This document shows, piece by piece, positions 46,001 to 58,195 of a stretch of DNA of 64,000 nt (positions within the stretch are counted from its first letter, which is position 1; the number at the start of each line of letters is the position of its first letter). This DNA comes from Massospora cicadina. Lineage: Eukaryota > Entomophthoromycota > Entomophthoromycetes > Entomophthorales > Entomophthoraceae. The stretch spans positions 20,170-84,169 of the forward strand of contig JAKSZP010012227.1 of the NCBI GenBank assembly GCA_022478985.1. The letters run 5' to 3'. A program made the position numbers and the translations under genes. The notes under the pieces were generated by a model that searched no databases, had not been told where the DNA came from, and saw only the letters and a list, made by a program, of their open reading frames with translations.

Positions 46001-46823
46001 TGTTGCAGTTAATGACATTTTTCCTGGTATAGAACGCCCCACTAAAGCTTAGTCCAATAAGCCATTGGAGTCAAGAACAGAATCCTTTAAGGTCATTAAT
46101 GAACCTTTAAGGTCATTAATGACCCTTTAAGGGTCATTGACCAGAAATGGGTGCTGGTTTCCATCCAGGGCTGAGGGAAATAGTGCTGTAGTTTTGGAAA
46201 CTCTGGGAAATCTGGTTCGTAATATGGAAAATAAGCCAATAGCAGGTTACAGAATTTGGCTAAATTTGCAAAATCTTTATTTTGTTAAAAGGTGAAGATT
46301 GTATGACTCAGATAAGGGTTTGTTAATTTCTTTGAAACTATTGCAAGTCTTCCCTATAATTTTCATGCCCTAGCTGAAAAAGGCTTTTGCTTTTCTTAGA
46401 TAAACAGTTTAAATTTTAATTAATCTTAGGGATTATTTACTGAGGTTTACCATTATTTTCAATTTATTTATATTAAAATACACTGGTCAAAACCTTTAAG
46501 ATGACAGATCTCCATTTTACGCTCATGTCTAACCCACATCTTTGGAGAAACACTGCCCCCCACTCCACAGAATATTCAGCTAACTCCACAGAACCTTCTT
46601 TAGCTTGTTCCACTGCAGTTCTTGCGTTATCTACCCCAACTCTCAGAGAACCTGTCCTTGTGGTTGCCATCAGTTTGGTGTGTGTTTTACTAGACAAATT
46701 TATTTCTAAAATTTGAGATAACATAGGAGTTGCTTCCTCTTGCTTGGTCACTTTGCCTTGTTCTGGAACCTTTTGCCTAACACTTTTCCTCTTGGGACTT
46801 CCTACATTCAGTTTCCTATTACA
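46001..46823 (+). repeat. 3' LTR of Ty3-C
   Basis: 823 bp, uninterrupted, from TGTTGCAG to TATTACA. It contains a local tandem triplication of a ~20-bp unit (46,084-46,142) not present in the 5' LTR. Confidence 0.82.
46084..46142. repeat. Three tandem ~20-bp units in the 3' LTR of Ty3-C
   Basis: Units CCTTTAAGGTCATTAATGAA, CCTTTAAGGTCATTAATGAC and CCTTTAAGGGTCATTGACC. The 5' LTR has a single diverged unit at the matching place. Confidence 0.85.
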
Positions 46824-47458
46824 TTGAACTACCACTTTCTGACCAGATATAATGACCTTCTTCCTTATTAATATACGTTGTAAATATCAGCACCATTGAT
46901 TTAACTTTGGCCATACATCACGATAACTCTTAGATCAAACCTGAGCATACTTGGCCCTTAACTATCGTTGGTCTAGGGTATGCTTTAAGTCAGGGAAAGC
47001 TGTCAACTTGGTATCTTTGCTCAGGTGCACTCCTCCTTGTTTCTGCAATTTATTCTTACAAATGTTGTATAGGACTTAAAAAATATGAGCTCTTTAAAGT
47101 ACTTGAGGTGGATCGACCTTGGGACAAATAAACCACACTGAGAATTTTTCTAGCCAGTACAGGTTTTGAACTTGTATTGAACAAAATCTGCACTAGGGTT
47201 GAAGAAGAAATTACCCTGCCAGGCTAACCACCTTAATATTAGCTCTTTAAAACTTTTAGTGGAAAGTTATTTTTGGAAGCAAAATATCATAAAAAAGCGT
47301 ATATAATATTATAAAGGACTCTGGTGTAACGGACAAGTCCCCAAATCCCAGCCCGCCACCAGACATAAACCCAGACCCTACTCCTCCAAGAGTAAGGTCA
47401 ATAGCCATACCAACCTCAGAAGGTCCTGTCCAGTTGGATGGCCTTGACGGGCACACCA
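46824..47458. other. Unassigned stretch right of Ty3-C
   Basis: Nothing recognisable to about 47,330. From 47,332 the sequence (TGTAACGGACAAG onward) becomes C-rich and shares its first eight bases with LTR-F, but no other LTR-F similarity was seen. Confidence 0.4.
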
Positions 47459-47587
47459 GGCTAAGGTGCAGTACACTGACCTCTGTCACCTTAGGCCCCT
47501 GGGCTGAGGTGCGTCAATACAGCCTCTGTCACTTAGGGTAGCTGGCTAAGGTGAGGCCAACCAGCCTCTGTCGCCTTAGGCCTCTCT
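47459..47587. repeat. Three tandem hairpin units of 42-44 bp
   Basis: Units start at 47,459, 47,501 and 47,544. Each opens with GGCTAAGGTG or a close variant, has CCTCTGTC in the second half, and closes with a complementary CCTTAGG-type block, so each can fold on itself. They sit in a C-rich stretch about 120 bp left of the LINE-1 tail. Confidence 0.85.
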
Positions 47588-47895
47588 GGCACCATCCCCT
47601 TCCTTGCTAGGGCAACGCCACTCTCAAAAGGATCCTGGCACGTCTAACCCCTTCCTTTCCTCCTGTTGCCTCGCCATCCGCGCCCCCAACCCTGCTTTAA
47701 TAAAATACAATTAAAAATATATTTTTAATTTATTGCGGGGAAGGCCAGCCATAGGACGGACACTTCCGAATATGACTCAGGAAAGACAAACTTAGTACCA
47801 GGGGAGGCACCCCCAGAGAAGCGATGCTGTCTATTGTTGCCAGCGGGAACGCCACTTATAGGGAGGGGAGGGGACATGTGAAGGGGCCGTAGCCA

Positions 47896-50800
47896 CTATT
47901 GAGCACATGTGGAGGAAGGGGTCTGATTTGATGAACCAGACTGGGAACCAGGAGGAGACCAGCTGTTGGCGACGCGGTGGGAGGTATCCAAACATCCACG
48001 CTTGAAAGTGGTCCACCAAATGAGACCAGAATCTGTGTCACAGTTTCTGGGAGGGAAGGAGGTGGAGCCTGCGATGGCATCTAAGACAATCGTGTGGATG
48101 GTCCACATGGCGATTGCAACCACCAAAGCACGGAGGAAGGGTGGAAGAGAGGAGGCCATTGATAGAGCAAACATATCTCTTGACAGACTGAAGGGATGCG
48201 TTTGATCCTGGCCCAGCAGACGTTGAGCTTCGCGCCATATCACTTTAGAGGTAGGGCACTTCTCCAGGTGTTGGAACAGCGTTCCATACTGGCCACACAT
48301 GACACAGGATGAGTGTAAAGCATTAGAGCGCTCAGCTGTATGATACACCTGCCTCAGGCAGCGCCACATATGGGAGCGATCTTGAGGCTGCAACAGAAGA
48401 TGGTGTGCGTATTTCCATATAGTTTTTGGGTCTCAGTGGAATAAGGGATGTCCATCATGTCCAGGTAGTCCACCCTGGCTAGGACATGGGGCAAATGGGG
48501 ATCACGCCATCATGGATGGGTAGCCCCTGTACCTCTTGTGTGAAATGAGGAGATGGGTGGCCTCTTCAGGCTGTATGTCCACTAATACAAATTCTCCACT
48601 CTGCGCTTCGCATGGAGAGTAGGATTCGTTTGTAGTGGGTTTTAGTCCCGTGAGGACCTGTGGCTGATGTGTGTGATGCGAGGTATTTCATCAGGGAGTG
48701 GGGGTTTGATGGATTGTTGAGGCCCAAGGCTCGGGAGAAGTTGGAGCAGGCTGAGTGGGACCAGTGTTGGGATGGGAGTGTAGGAGCGGTGACGGCCGCA
48801 ATCCAGGTGCCCAGGATCTTGGCAGCATGGGCTTTGAAGTCAAGCAGGCCCATGTCACCTTGATGATGAGGGCCAAACATGACCTCTAGCCATACTGGTG
48901 GAGGGCGGCCTGACCAAAGCCATCCTTGCAGCAAGGCATACAGGGATTTGAAGAAGCTTGGGGAGAAGGGGATGGCGTGGGCTCTGAACCAGACTTTGAA
49001 TAGGAGCATAGAGTTGGCTATAACAACCCTGCCAGTGAGGGCAGTAGGGTGGGCTCTGAGAGAGGCGATTCGCTTCGTCACGTTGTCCAGTATACAGCAC
49101 TCCATTACTGCTGACGTGTATCCGCCTGCCTCCATCCACACGCCCAGATGGCGCACCAGTCCTATGGTAGGATGTGGCATGAAGGGGAGCACCAGTGGAG
49201 TGGTGTGTGTTGAGTTAGTAAGGCGTGGGGCGAGCAGATGGGCCGGGTTGGGAACTAATTGCTGGGGCTCAGCAGTTCTGAAACCGACCAAGGAGGATGA
49301 TTTCAGTTTTGGAGGCGTTCAGTGTCACGCTGCTTACCCGGGAATATTCCTGGATGAGGGCTTCAAGCGCACGTGCATCTTTATTAGACACCCCCACCAC
49401 GCAGTCATCTGCAAATGACATCATCTTGACTGGGGTTTATCCTGGCACATGGTTCCCAGTGAGTTGGGCATTCACATTTCGCAGTAGTGGGTCAAGGCTG
49501 AAGTTGTATAAGAGTGGGCTCAGGGGGTCCCCTTGTCGCAGGCCCCTTTGAGGGCGGACTACTTCCGTTAGGAAGCCTGGGCCACGCACTGCCATTGTTG
49601 CAGATTCCGTGAGCAGCATCACCCAGTTGATGAAGTGGGGGGTAGGCGGAATTGATGGAGACAGGCCCTTAGATATTCCCAGTTTACTCTATCATAGGCC
49701 TTTTGTTGGTCCAAGAATACAAGTGCCCCAGAGGCTGTGGACTGACACACATTAGCCACAGAGTGCACGTTATCCCAAATCGACCTTCTGGGGATGAAAC
49801 CGAATTGTTCTGGAGAGATGGCGGCAGATGCTACAGTCCCTAAACGGTTAGCCATGATTTTTGTTAAAATTTTGGTGTCTGTGTTTGTTAGAGAAATGGG
49901 GCGCCAGTTGGCTAAGTCTAGCCTATCCCCTTTCTTGAAGAGTGTGACTGTAAAAGCCTCATGTCCTCCTGGTAGGAGGCACGTTTCCAACAGGCTTTGG
50001 TTAAGTGAGGCTAGCAGTAATGGAAATATATATTTGAAATATTTTTTGTAGAACTCATATGGAATGCCATCTGGGCCTGGGCATTTTTGGTTAGGCACAC
50101 CATGAATGGCTGTCCATAATTCAATCGGAGTAATTAAATTCATTATTTCTGGGTATCAGAAAATGGTGTGGATATGAGCTCAGTCAAGAAATTCGCCACT
50201 TCGGCCAGTTGAATTGGTTTGGCTCGGTATAACTCAGAGTAATATTTTTGCATTTTGATTGCCACTTCAGCCGGTGTGTCCACAATAGAATTATCCGATC
50301 TTCGCACCTGTGTGCAGGCCACTCTCTGGCATGGTGCGAAATTTTTTTTAAAGAAGTATGGGGTGCACTTGTTGCCTTTAGTGATGCGTGTGGCCCTGTA
50401 TTGGACACAAACCCTTTGTTTGTGTTGCCTTTTTAGTGCATTGAGGTGGGCGGCTGCCTCCGGCCACTTCTGGCCCCATGCAGGCTGTATCCTGTGGCTA
50501 GGATGTTGGACTCCAAGTGGGCCAATTCTGCCAGAGCGCGTGAGATAACCGCCAATGTGGCTCGTGAGCGTCTGGAGGAGAGATGGCGATAGTGGCATAT
50601 GGTGTCCTCTTTGAAAGTTGCCCATGTGGAAATGGGGTCCGCGCAAAACGGTACAACAAACAATTTTTCCAAAGTTGCTCTTCCACCCACATGGAAAATC
50701 CTGGTGATGCGAGCTCGGGGGGGGCGGATTTTGCACCAATGTGGGGCCTTTGCAACTGTGACAGGTAGGTGGTAGGTTATCAAGACCAGTTGGTGGTTGG

Positions 50801-51472
50801 AGAATTCCATTTTCATTGTTTTGAAGTGGGAGATGTGGGGTTGGAATTTTGCCGGCGTTAGAGTAAGGTTGATGCGGGTCATGGACCTTAATTGGCTGTT
50901 GTGGATGTGGGGGTGCATCATGTTTTTGAGCAGCGGGGCATGTCACAGCAGTGCATCCATTAACCTGAGGGTGGTCTTTAGAACGCGCAGTTCTACGTGA
51001 CCCTGTGGGTTGTGGGGTGAGGGAGGCCACCGGTCTGTTGGTGAGGTTAGCCAACAGTTCATGTTGCCAACTAGGAATTAATCAGGGGGTAGCAGGAGGG
51101 ATTTGACCAATGAGAAAAATTCCTGATGCTTGTGTGCACCGTTTGGGGCATAGATGTTGACGATTGCGTGTGCAACGTTGGCCCATGAGAAGGTGATGAT
51201 GAGCACTCAGCATTTAGAAATGCTTCTAAGGATGTGAATTTGAAAAAATTATTTTTCTGAATTAGCACCCCACAGTGCTTTGAACAAAAGGATAGGGATG
51301 GGAGGAGCATTGTTTTCCAAGCTTCCTCAGAACCTCGTGGACAGTGGGGCTCCTGGATGACCAGGATATCCACGGGTAAATTGTGTTGTAAAAAACTCAG
51401 CTTCCTAGCCTGGGATGAGGAGGCCTTGAGTCTGACGATATACAACATCCCTAGAGTGAATGTTTCCCCCAT
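47896..51472 (-). pseudogene. LINE-1 ORF2: endonuclease, reverse transcriptase, zf-RVT
   Basis: The N-terminal EEP endonuclease starts at 51,472 (VDILVIQEPHC near 51,370) and continues in shifted frames to about 50,430. Reverse transcriptase core at 50,143-49,619: KCPGPDGIPYEFYKKYF, DLANWRPISLTNTDTKILTK, EQFGFIPRRSIWDNVHSVAN, ALVFLDQQKAYDRVNW. The next frame has GLRQGDPLSPLLYNFSLDPL and catalytic FADD at 49,415-49,404. A thumb-like C-terminal region (49,291-48,566) and zf-RVT finger CVMCGQYGTLFQHLEKC (about 48,310-48,250) close it. It would nick DNA and prime reverse transcription at the nick. Catalytic residues remain, but frameshifts split the ORF. Confidence 0.93.
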
Positions 51473-51499
51473 CGCACCTTAGGTGTGTGAGGGTGGGCC

Positions 51500-52902
51500 C
51501 CTGGGCCCACCAGCCTCTTCAAGGTCCCCACGGGCTTTCACAGCAACGTGGGTGTTAGCAGCAACACTATCAGGGTTTTTGTTAATTTTTGTGGAAAGAG
51601 TCATGTTGGCTTTAACCTTCGCTTTTTATTTTCCCAATGTCGGATGAATTTTTGTGGTGCAGATGAGTTCGGTGCACCGTCGAGTGGGTCAAAATTTTTT
51701 TTTTCAGTTGGGGTAGGTCCCAAGTTGGTTTTAACTGGAGCTTGGGTGCAGCGATTGGGTGAGATCAAATCTCCCATCAGATCCTCGGATTGAGTGGCCC
51801 ACTCAGCATGGGCCTCCCAATCTGATTGGGTGATGGATTCCTGAGTCACTTCTGCCGTGAAGGTCTCCATGTCCTACTGGCGTTGTGAGTGTGGGATGGC
51901 AATGGTGGCCTTGGCCGCTTCCTTGGCCGCGGCCCTATGGGCCTGCTTGGCCTTCTTCTGCTTCTGTGGGGAGATGGGCTTCACCAATAGGTAGCAGCCT
52001 TGTGCTCCCTATGGGAAAGCCTCCTTGGTGCTTGCGGTTGGTTCGTAGTGCGCCTCTCCGCTGGCCATGGCTGCTGAGGGGTGCTCTTGGAATGTGACGC
52101 CCTCCTTGATGGGGCATGCGTGCACCTTATGGCTGAACGCATCACAGTGGGTGCAAATGGGGGCGCACTGTACACAGTTACCCAGAATGGGTGGGTGGTA
52201 TGCCCTGCAATATCAATAAAAGTGGAGTGCAGGATCTGGGTTAGGTACTTCGCAATCTCCTCAGTTGGGGTCAGAACTGCAATGGCTTTGCCGGTGCACA
52301 GGTGTGACATCAGCATGAAACGTTGCATTTTAAAAAGATTGTATTTCCCCATATATAGCGAGACCATCTTTCAGGTGTTGCTCCAAAATGTCACATTTTA
52401 CTGTAGTAGGCAAAAAGTCAAACGTGAGAAAAATTTGGTTTGATTTTGTCCATCTGGCTCATTTGGTTTTGACAACCCATTGCCTTTTGGGGAGGTCAAC
52501 CACTATGCGTACCGCTGCAGCCTCATCTGCTGCTATTTTGCTTTCGAAACCTAGGTCCAGCCAACCGCGTGACATGGAGTGAGGTGCAATGTACACCGCA
52601 GTCAGGAAAATTTTGTGTACATCTTCACAAAATTTTTCCCACAAGGCCATTTTTTGGATGTCCAGATACACACGGACTCCGAATTCCACCAATGAAAGTG
52701 GCTGGGAGTGTGGCATGTTGATGTACTGGTTGCATCGTGCTTGCCATGTGAGTATCTCCGGGGAAATTGTGACCGCCAGTTTTTTGAGAATTTTGTCAAT
52801 TCCGCCAGATTCTCCGGGGCGTTTTTGAACGTTGGAGGCCGCGGGCCTTCCACCTGCTCTATTACCTTGCTTGCCCAACTGCTCCCTGACATGGGCGAGA
52901 CT
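51500..52902 (-). pseudogene. LINE-1 ORF1 RNA-binding protein
   Basis: Minus strand. The open N-terminal part (52,878-52,459) includes QARCNQYINMP and RGWLDLGFESKIAADEAAAV. The RNA-recognition-like segment continues through 52,440-52,330 (FDFLP, GLAIYG), then MSHLCTGKAIAVLTPTEEI near 52,300. The CCHC knuckle CTHCDAFSHKVHAC lies at about 52,147-52,105, intact in one frame. An Ala/Lys/Gln-rich helical tail follows (QKQKKAKQAHRAAAKEAAKA near 51,930). It would coat LINE RNA. Frames change more than once. Confidence 0.85.
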
Positions 52903-53197
52903 AATCTCCTCTGTGAGATTATCAAACTAGAATTAGTCTTGAATTGAATAGGTTGCAAAAGTGTTTGCAATGAGAAAGAAAAGTCTAGCTGCTAATCTTT
53001 TTAATTTTTAATTTTAATTTAATTTTTAATTTATTGCGGGGAAGGCTGACCATGGGATGGACACTTCTGAATATGACTCAGACGAGACAAAACTTAGTAC
53101 CAGGGGAGGCACCCCAGAGACGCAATGCTATCTCTTGTTGCCAGCGGGAACGCCACTTATGGGGAGGGGGAGGGAACGTGTGAAGGGGTCGTAGCCA

Positions 53198-56100
53198 CTA
53201 CTGAGCATGTGTGGAGGAAGGGGTCTGATTTGATGAATCAGACTGGGAACCAGAAGGAGACCAGCTGTCGGCGACGCGGTGGGAGATATCCAAACATCCA
53301 CGCTTGAAAGTGGTCCACCAGATGAGACCAGAATCTGTGGACTGCTTCAGGGTGGGTGTGGATGGAGCCAGCGATGGCATCCAAGACAGTCGTGTGGATA
53401 GTCCACATGGCGATTGCAACCACCAGAGCACGGAGGGAGGGTGGGAGGGGGAGGCCATTGATGAAGCAAACATATCTCTTGACAGAATGAAGGGATGCGT
53501 TAGATCCTGGCCTAGCAGACATTGGACTTCGCGCCATATCACTTTAGAGGTAGGACACTTCTCCAGGCAGTGGAACAGCGTTCCATACTGGCCACACACG
53601 ACACAGGATGATTCTAAAGCATTAGAGCGCTCAGCTGTATGATACACCCGCCTCAGGCAGCGCCACATATGGGAGCGATCTTGAGGCTGCAACAGAGGAT
53701 GGTGTACTATTTCCAGATAGTCTTTTGGGTCTCAGTGGAATAAAGGATGTCCATCATGTCCAGGTAGTCCACCCTGGATAGGACTTGGGGTCAAATGGGG
53801 ATCACGCCATCATGGATGGGTAGCCCCTGTACCTCTTGTGTGAAATGAGGAGATGGGTGGCCTCTTCAGGCTGTATGTCCACTAATATGAATTCTCCACT
53901 CTGCGCTTCGCATGGAGAGTAGGATTCGTTTGTAGTGGGTTTTAGTCCCGTGAGGACCTGTGGCTGATGTGTGTGATGCGAGGTATTTCATCAGGGAGCG
54001 TGGGTTTGATGGATTGTTGAGGCCCAAGGCTCGGAGAAGTTGGAGCGGGCCGCGCAGGACCAGTGTTGGGATGGGAGTGTAGGAGCGGTGACAGCCGCGA
54101 TCCAGGTGTCCAGGATCTTGGCAGCATGGGCTTTGAAGTCAAGCAGGCCCATGCCACCATGATGATGAGGGCCAAACATGACCTCTAGCCGTACTGGTGG
54201 AGGGCGGCCTGACCAAAGCCATCCTTGTACCAAAGCATACAGGGATTTGAAGAAGCTTGGGGAGAAGGGGATGGCGTGGGCTCTGAACCAGACTTTGGAT
54301 TGGAGCATAGAGTTGGCTAGAACAACCCTGCAAGTGAGGGTAGTAGGGTGGGCTCTGAGAGAGGCGATTCGCTTCGTCACGTTGTCCAGTATACAGCACT
54401 CCATTACTGCTGACGTGTATCCGCCTGCCTCCATCCACACGCCCAGATGGCGCACCAGTCCTATGGTAGGATGTGGCACGAAGGGGAGCACCAGTGGATT
54501 GGTGTGTGTTGAATTAGTAAGGCGTGGGCGTGGGCGAGCAGATGGGCCGGGTTGGGAACTAATTGCTGGCTCACCAGTTCTGAAACTGACCAAGGAGGAT
54601 GATTTCAGTTTTGGAGGCGTTCAGTGCCGCGTTGCTTACCCAGGAATATTCCTGGATGAGGGCTTCAAGCGCGCATGCATCTTTGTTATTAGACACCCCC
54701 ACCACGCAATCATCTGCAAATGCCATCACCTTGACTGGGGTTTGGCCTGGCACATGGACCCAAGTGAGGTGGGCATTCACATTTCGCAGTAGTGGGTCAA
54801 GGCTGAAGTTGTATAAGAGTGGGCTCAGGGGTCCCCTTGTCGCAGGCCCCTTTGAGGGCGGACTACTTCCGTTAGGAAGCCTGGGCCACGCACTGCCATT
54901 GTTGTAGATTCCGTGAGCAGCATCACCCAGTTTATGAGGCGGGGGGTAGGCGGAATTGATGGAGGCAGGCCCTTAGGTATTCCCAGTTTACTCTATCATA
55001 GGCCTTTTGTTGGTCCAAGAATACAAGTGCCCCAGAGGCTGTGGACTGACACACATTAGCCACAGAGTGCACGTTATCCCAAATCGACCTTCTTAGGATG
55101 AAACCAAATTGTTTCAGGAGATGGTGGCAGATGCTACAGTCCCTAAACAGTTAGCCATGATTTTGGTTAAAATTTTGGTGTCTGTGTTTGTTAGAGAAAT
55201 GGGGCACCAGTTGGCTAAGACAAGCCTATCCCCTTTCTTGAAGAGTGTGACAGTAAAGGCCTCATGTCCTCCTGGTAGGAGGCACGTTTCCAACAGGCTT
55301 TGGTTGAGTGAGGCTAGCAGCAGTAGCAATATATATTTAAAATATTTTTTGCAGAACTCATATGGAATGCCATCTGGGCCTGGGCATTTTTGGTTTGGCG
55401 CACCACGAATGGCTGTCCATAATTCATTCGGAGTAATTAAATTCATTATTTTCAGGTATTGGAAAATGATTCGGATATGAGCTTGGTTGAGAAAATCCGC
55501 CATTTCAGCCAGCTGAATTGGTTCGGCTCAGTATAACTTGGAGTAATATCTTTACATTTTGATTGCCACTTCAGCCGGTGTGTCCACAATGGAATCTCCT
55601 GATCTTCACACCTGAGTGCAGGCCACGCTCTGGCATGGTGCGAAAATTTTTTTAAAGAATTATGTGGTGCACTTGTCAGCTTTAGTGATGTGTGTGGCCC
55701 TGTATTGGACACAAGCCAATGTTTGTGTTGCCTTTCGAGTGCGTTGAGGTGGGCAGCTGCCTCCGCCCACTTCCAGCCCCATGCAGGGCTATATACTGTG
55801 GCATGAATGTTGGACTCCAAGTGGGCCAATTCCACCAGTGCGCATGAGATAACCGCCGATGTGGCTCGTGAGCATCTGGAGGAGAGATGGCGAACGTGGC
55901 GGATGGTATCCTTTTTGAAGGTTGCCCATGTGGAAATGGGGTCCGCACAAAATGGTGCAACAAACAATTTCGCCAAAGTTGCCTCTTCCACCCACATGGA
56001 AAATCCTGGTGATGTGAGCTCGGGGGGGCGGATTTTGCACCAATGTGGGGCCTTTGCAACTGTGAGGGGTAAGTGGTATGTTATTGAGACCAGTCGGTGG

Positions 56101-56783
56101 TCAGAGAATTCCATTTTTGTTGTTTTGAAGTGGGAGATGTGGGGTTGGAATTTTGCCAGCATTAGAATAAGGTCGATGTGGGTCATGGACCTTAATTGGC
56201 CATTGTGGATGTGGGGACGTGTCATGTTGAGCAGTGGGGCATGCTGTGGCAGCGCATCCATTAACCCAAGAGTGGCTTTTAGAGCGCATAGTTCTACGTG
56301 ACCCTGTGGGGCGTGGGGTGATGGTGGCCACCAGTCCGTTGGTGAGGTTAGCCAACAGTTCATGTCGCCAACTAGGAAAGAATTGGGGGTAGCAGGAGGG
56401 ATTTGACTGATGAGAAAATTCCTGACGCTCGTGTGCACCATTTGGGGTGTAAATGTTGACTATTGTGTGTGCAACGTCAGCCCACGAGAAGGTGACAACA
56501 GTCACTCAGCCATTTAGGAATGTTTCTGAGGATGTGAATTTGAAAAAATTATTTTTCTGAATTAGCACCCCACAGTGCTTTGACCAAAAGGATAGGGATG
56601 GTAGGAGCATTGTTTTCCAAGCTTCCTCAGAACCTCGTGGACAGTGGGACTCCTGGATGGCCAGGATATCCACGGGTAAATTGTTTTTGTAAAAAACTCA
56701 GTTTCCTAGCCTGGGATGGGGAGGCCTTGAGTCTGGCAATATTCAGCATCCCTAGAGTGAAGGTTTCCCCCATTGCACCTTAG
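53198..56783 (-). pseudogene. LINE-2 ORF2: endonuclease, reverse transcriptase, zf-RVT
   Basis: Endonuclease fragments from about 56,783 include LVGDMNCWLTSPTDWWP near 56,370, HIDLIL and EFSDHRLVSITYHLP near 56,100, the last two being the hallmark IDL and SDH motifs. Reverse transcriptase: CPGPDGIPYEFCKKYFKY and DLANW-like LVLANWCPISLTNTDTKIL at 55,400-55,160, catalytic FADD at 54,720-54,709 in a frame reading VMAFADDCVVGVS. The thumb-like region spans 54,593-53,991, and zf-RVT CVVCGQYGTLFHCLEKC lies near 53,610-53,560. Frames are interrupted at several places. Confidence 0.93.
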
Positions 56784-56799
56784 GTGTGAGGGGGTGGGC

Positions 56800-58195
56800 C
56801 CCCAGGCCCACCTGCCTCTTCCAGGTCCCCACGGGCTTTCACAGCAGTGAGGGTGTTAGCAGCAACGCTATCAGGGTTTTTGTTAATTTTTGTGGAAAGA
56901 GTCGCATTGGCTTTGGCCTTCACTTTTTGTTTTCCTGACGTTGGACAAATTTTTTGCAGTGCAGATAAGTTCAGTGCACCATCAAGCAGGGCAAAATTTT
57001 TTTTTGGTTGGGATAGGTCCCAAGTCAGTTTCAACCGGAGCTTGGGTGCAGCGATTGGGTGAGATCGAATCTCCCATCAGATCCTCAGATTGAGTGTCCC
57101 GCTCAGCATGGGCCTACCAATCTGATTGGGTGATGGATTCCTGAGTTGCTTCCACCACAAAGGTCTCCATGTCCTCCTGGCGTTGTGAGTGTGGGATGGT
57201 GGTGGCCTTGGCCGCTTCCTTGGCCGTGGCCCTATGGGCCTGCTTGGCCTTCTTCCGCTCCTGCGGGGAGATGGGCTTTACCAATAGGTAGCAGCCTTGT
57301 GCTCCCCACGGGAAAGCCTCCTTGGTGCTTGCGGTTGGTTTGTAGTGCGCCTCTCCGCTGGCTATGGCCGCTGAGGGGTGCTCTTGGAATGTGACGCCCT
57401 CCTTGATGGGGCATGCATGCGCCTTATGGCCAAACGCATCACAGTGGGTGCAAATGGGGGGCGCGCTGTCCACGGTTACCTGGAATGGGTGGGTGGTATG
57501 CCCTGTGATGTCAATAAAGGTGGAGTGTGGGATCTGGGTTAGGTCCTTTGCGATCTCCTCAGTTGGGGTCAGAACTGCAATTGCTTTGCCGGTGCACAGG
57601 TGTGGCATCAGCATAAAATGTTGCATTTTGAAAGATGTATTTCGCCATATATGGCGAGACCATCTTTCAGGTGTTGCTCCAAAATGTCACATTTTACCGT
57701 AGTAGGCAAAAAGTCAAATGTGAGGAAAATTTGGTTTGATTTTGTCCATCTGGTGCATTTGGTTTTGACGACCCATTGCCCTTCGGGGAGGTTGACCACT
57801 ATGCGCACTGCTGTAGCCTCGTCTGCTGCTATTTTGCTTTTGAAACCTAGGTCCAGCCAACCGCATGACATGGAGTGAGGTGCAACGTACACCGCGGTTG
57901 GGAAAATTTTGTGTACATCTTCACAGATTTTTTCCCATAAGGCTGTTTTTTAAATGTCCAGATACACACAGACTCCAAATTTCACCGACAAAAGTGGCTG
58001 GGAGTGTGGCGTGTTGATGTACTGGTTGCATCGTGCTTGCCACGCGAGTATCTCCAAGAAAATTGTGACCACTGGTTTTTTTAGATTTTTTTCTATTCCG
58101 CCGGATTATCCAGGGCGTTTTTGAACGTTAGAGGCCACGGGCCTTCCGCCTGCTCCTCTTGCCTTGCTTGCCCAACTGCTCCCAGACATGGGCGC
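56800..58195 (-). pseudogene. LINE-2 ORF1 RNA-binding protein
   Basis: Minus strand. The N-terminal portion is broken near 58,190-57,900. The RNA-recognition-like segment at 57,892-57,608 reads GWLDLGFKSKIAADEATAVR and then ILEQHLKDGLAIYGE. The long open piece 57,626-57,114 carries MPHLCTGKAIAVLTPTEEI, the CCHC knuckle CTHCDAFGHKAHAC and a helical QERKKAKQAHRATAKEAAKA tail. The knuckle is intact. It is the best preserved ORF1 in the window. Confidence 0.9.

Larger units (their letters stand above)
37136..46823 (+). mobile_element. Ty3-C: chromodomain Ty3-type retrotransposon with two nested inserts
   Basis: LTRs start TGTCACAATTAGTGACAT (37,136) and TGTTGCAGTTAATGACAT (46,001) and end in ATTACA (39,868 and 46,823). 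The flanking 5-mers are CTGAA and TTGAA, a 4/5 match consistent with an aged target duplication. HL4 sits in the 5' LTR and a solo LTR-S sits in the chromodomain. Without them the element is about 6.7 kb. A purine-rich AAAGAGTGGAGGGTGA tract precedes the 3' LTR. Gag-like, protease, reverse transcriptase, RNase H, integrase and chromodomain remnants follow in order on the plus strand. Confidence 0.85.
47711..52999 (-). mobile_element. LINE-1: full-length L1-like LINE
   Basis: Minus-strand, about 5.3 kb. The 5' end (TTAAAAAGATTAGCAGC, at 52,999) coincides with that of LINE-2, and the 3' end is CCTTCCCCGCAATAAATTAAAAA followed by an AT-rich tail. ORF1 with a CCHC knuckle is followed by ORF2 with endonuclease, reverse transcriptase and zf-RVT finger. 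Its 5' end directly abuts the tail of LINE-2. Both ORFs are broken. Confidence 0.92.

Noticed and set aside
47332..47344. TGTAACGGACAAG as the start of a second LTR-F
   Set aside because: Only the first eight bases agree with LTR-F and no matching right end was found.
48879..49418. Long plus-strand open frames over LINE-1 and LINE-2 (up to about 200 codons, also 54,178-54,792)
   Set aside because: They are antisense to well-recognised reverse transcriptase sequence and have no motif of their own.
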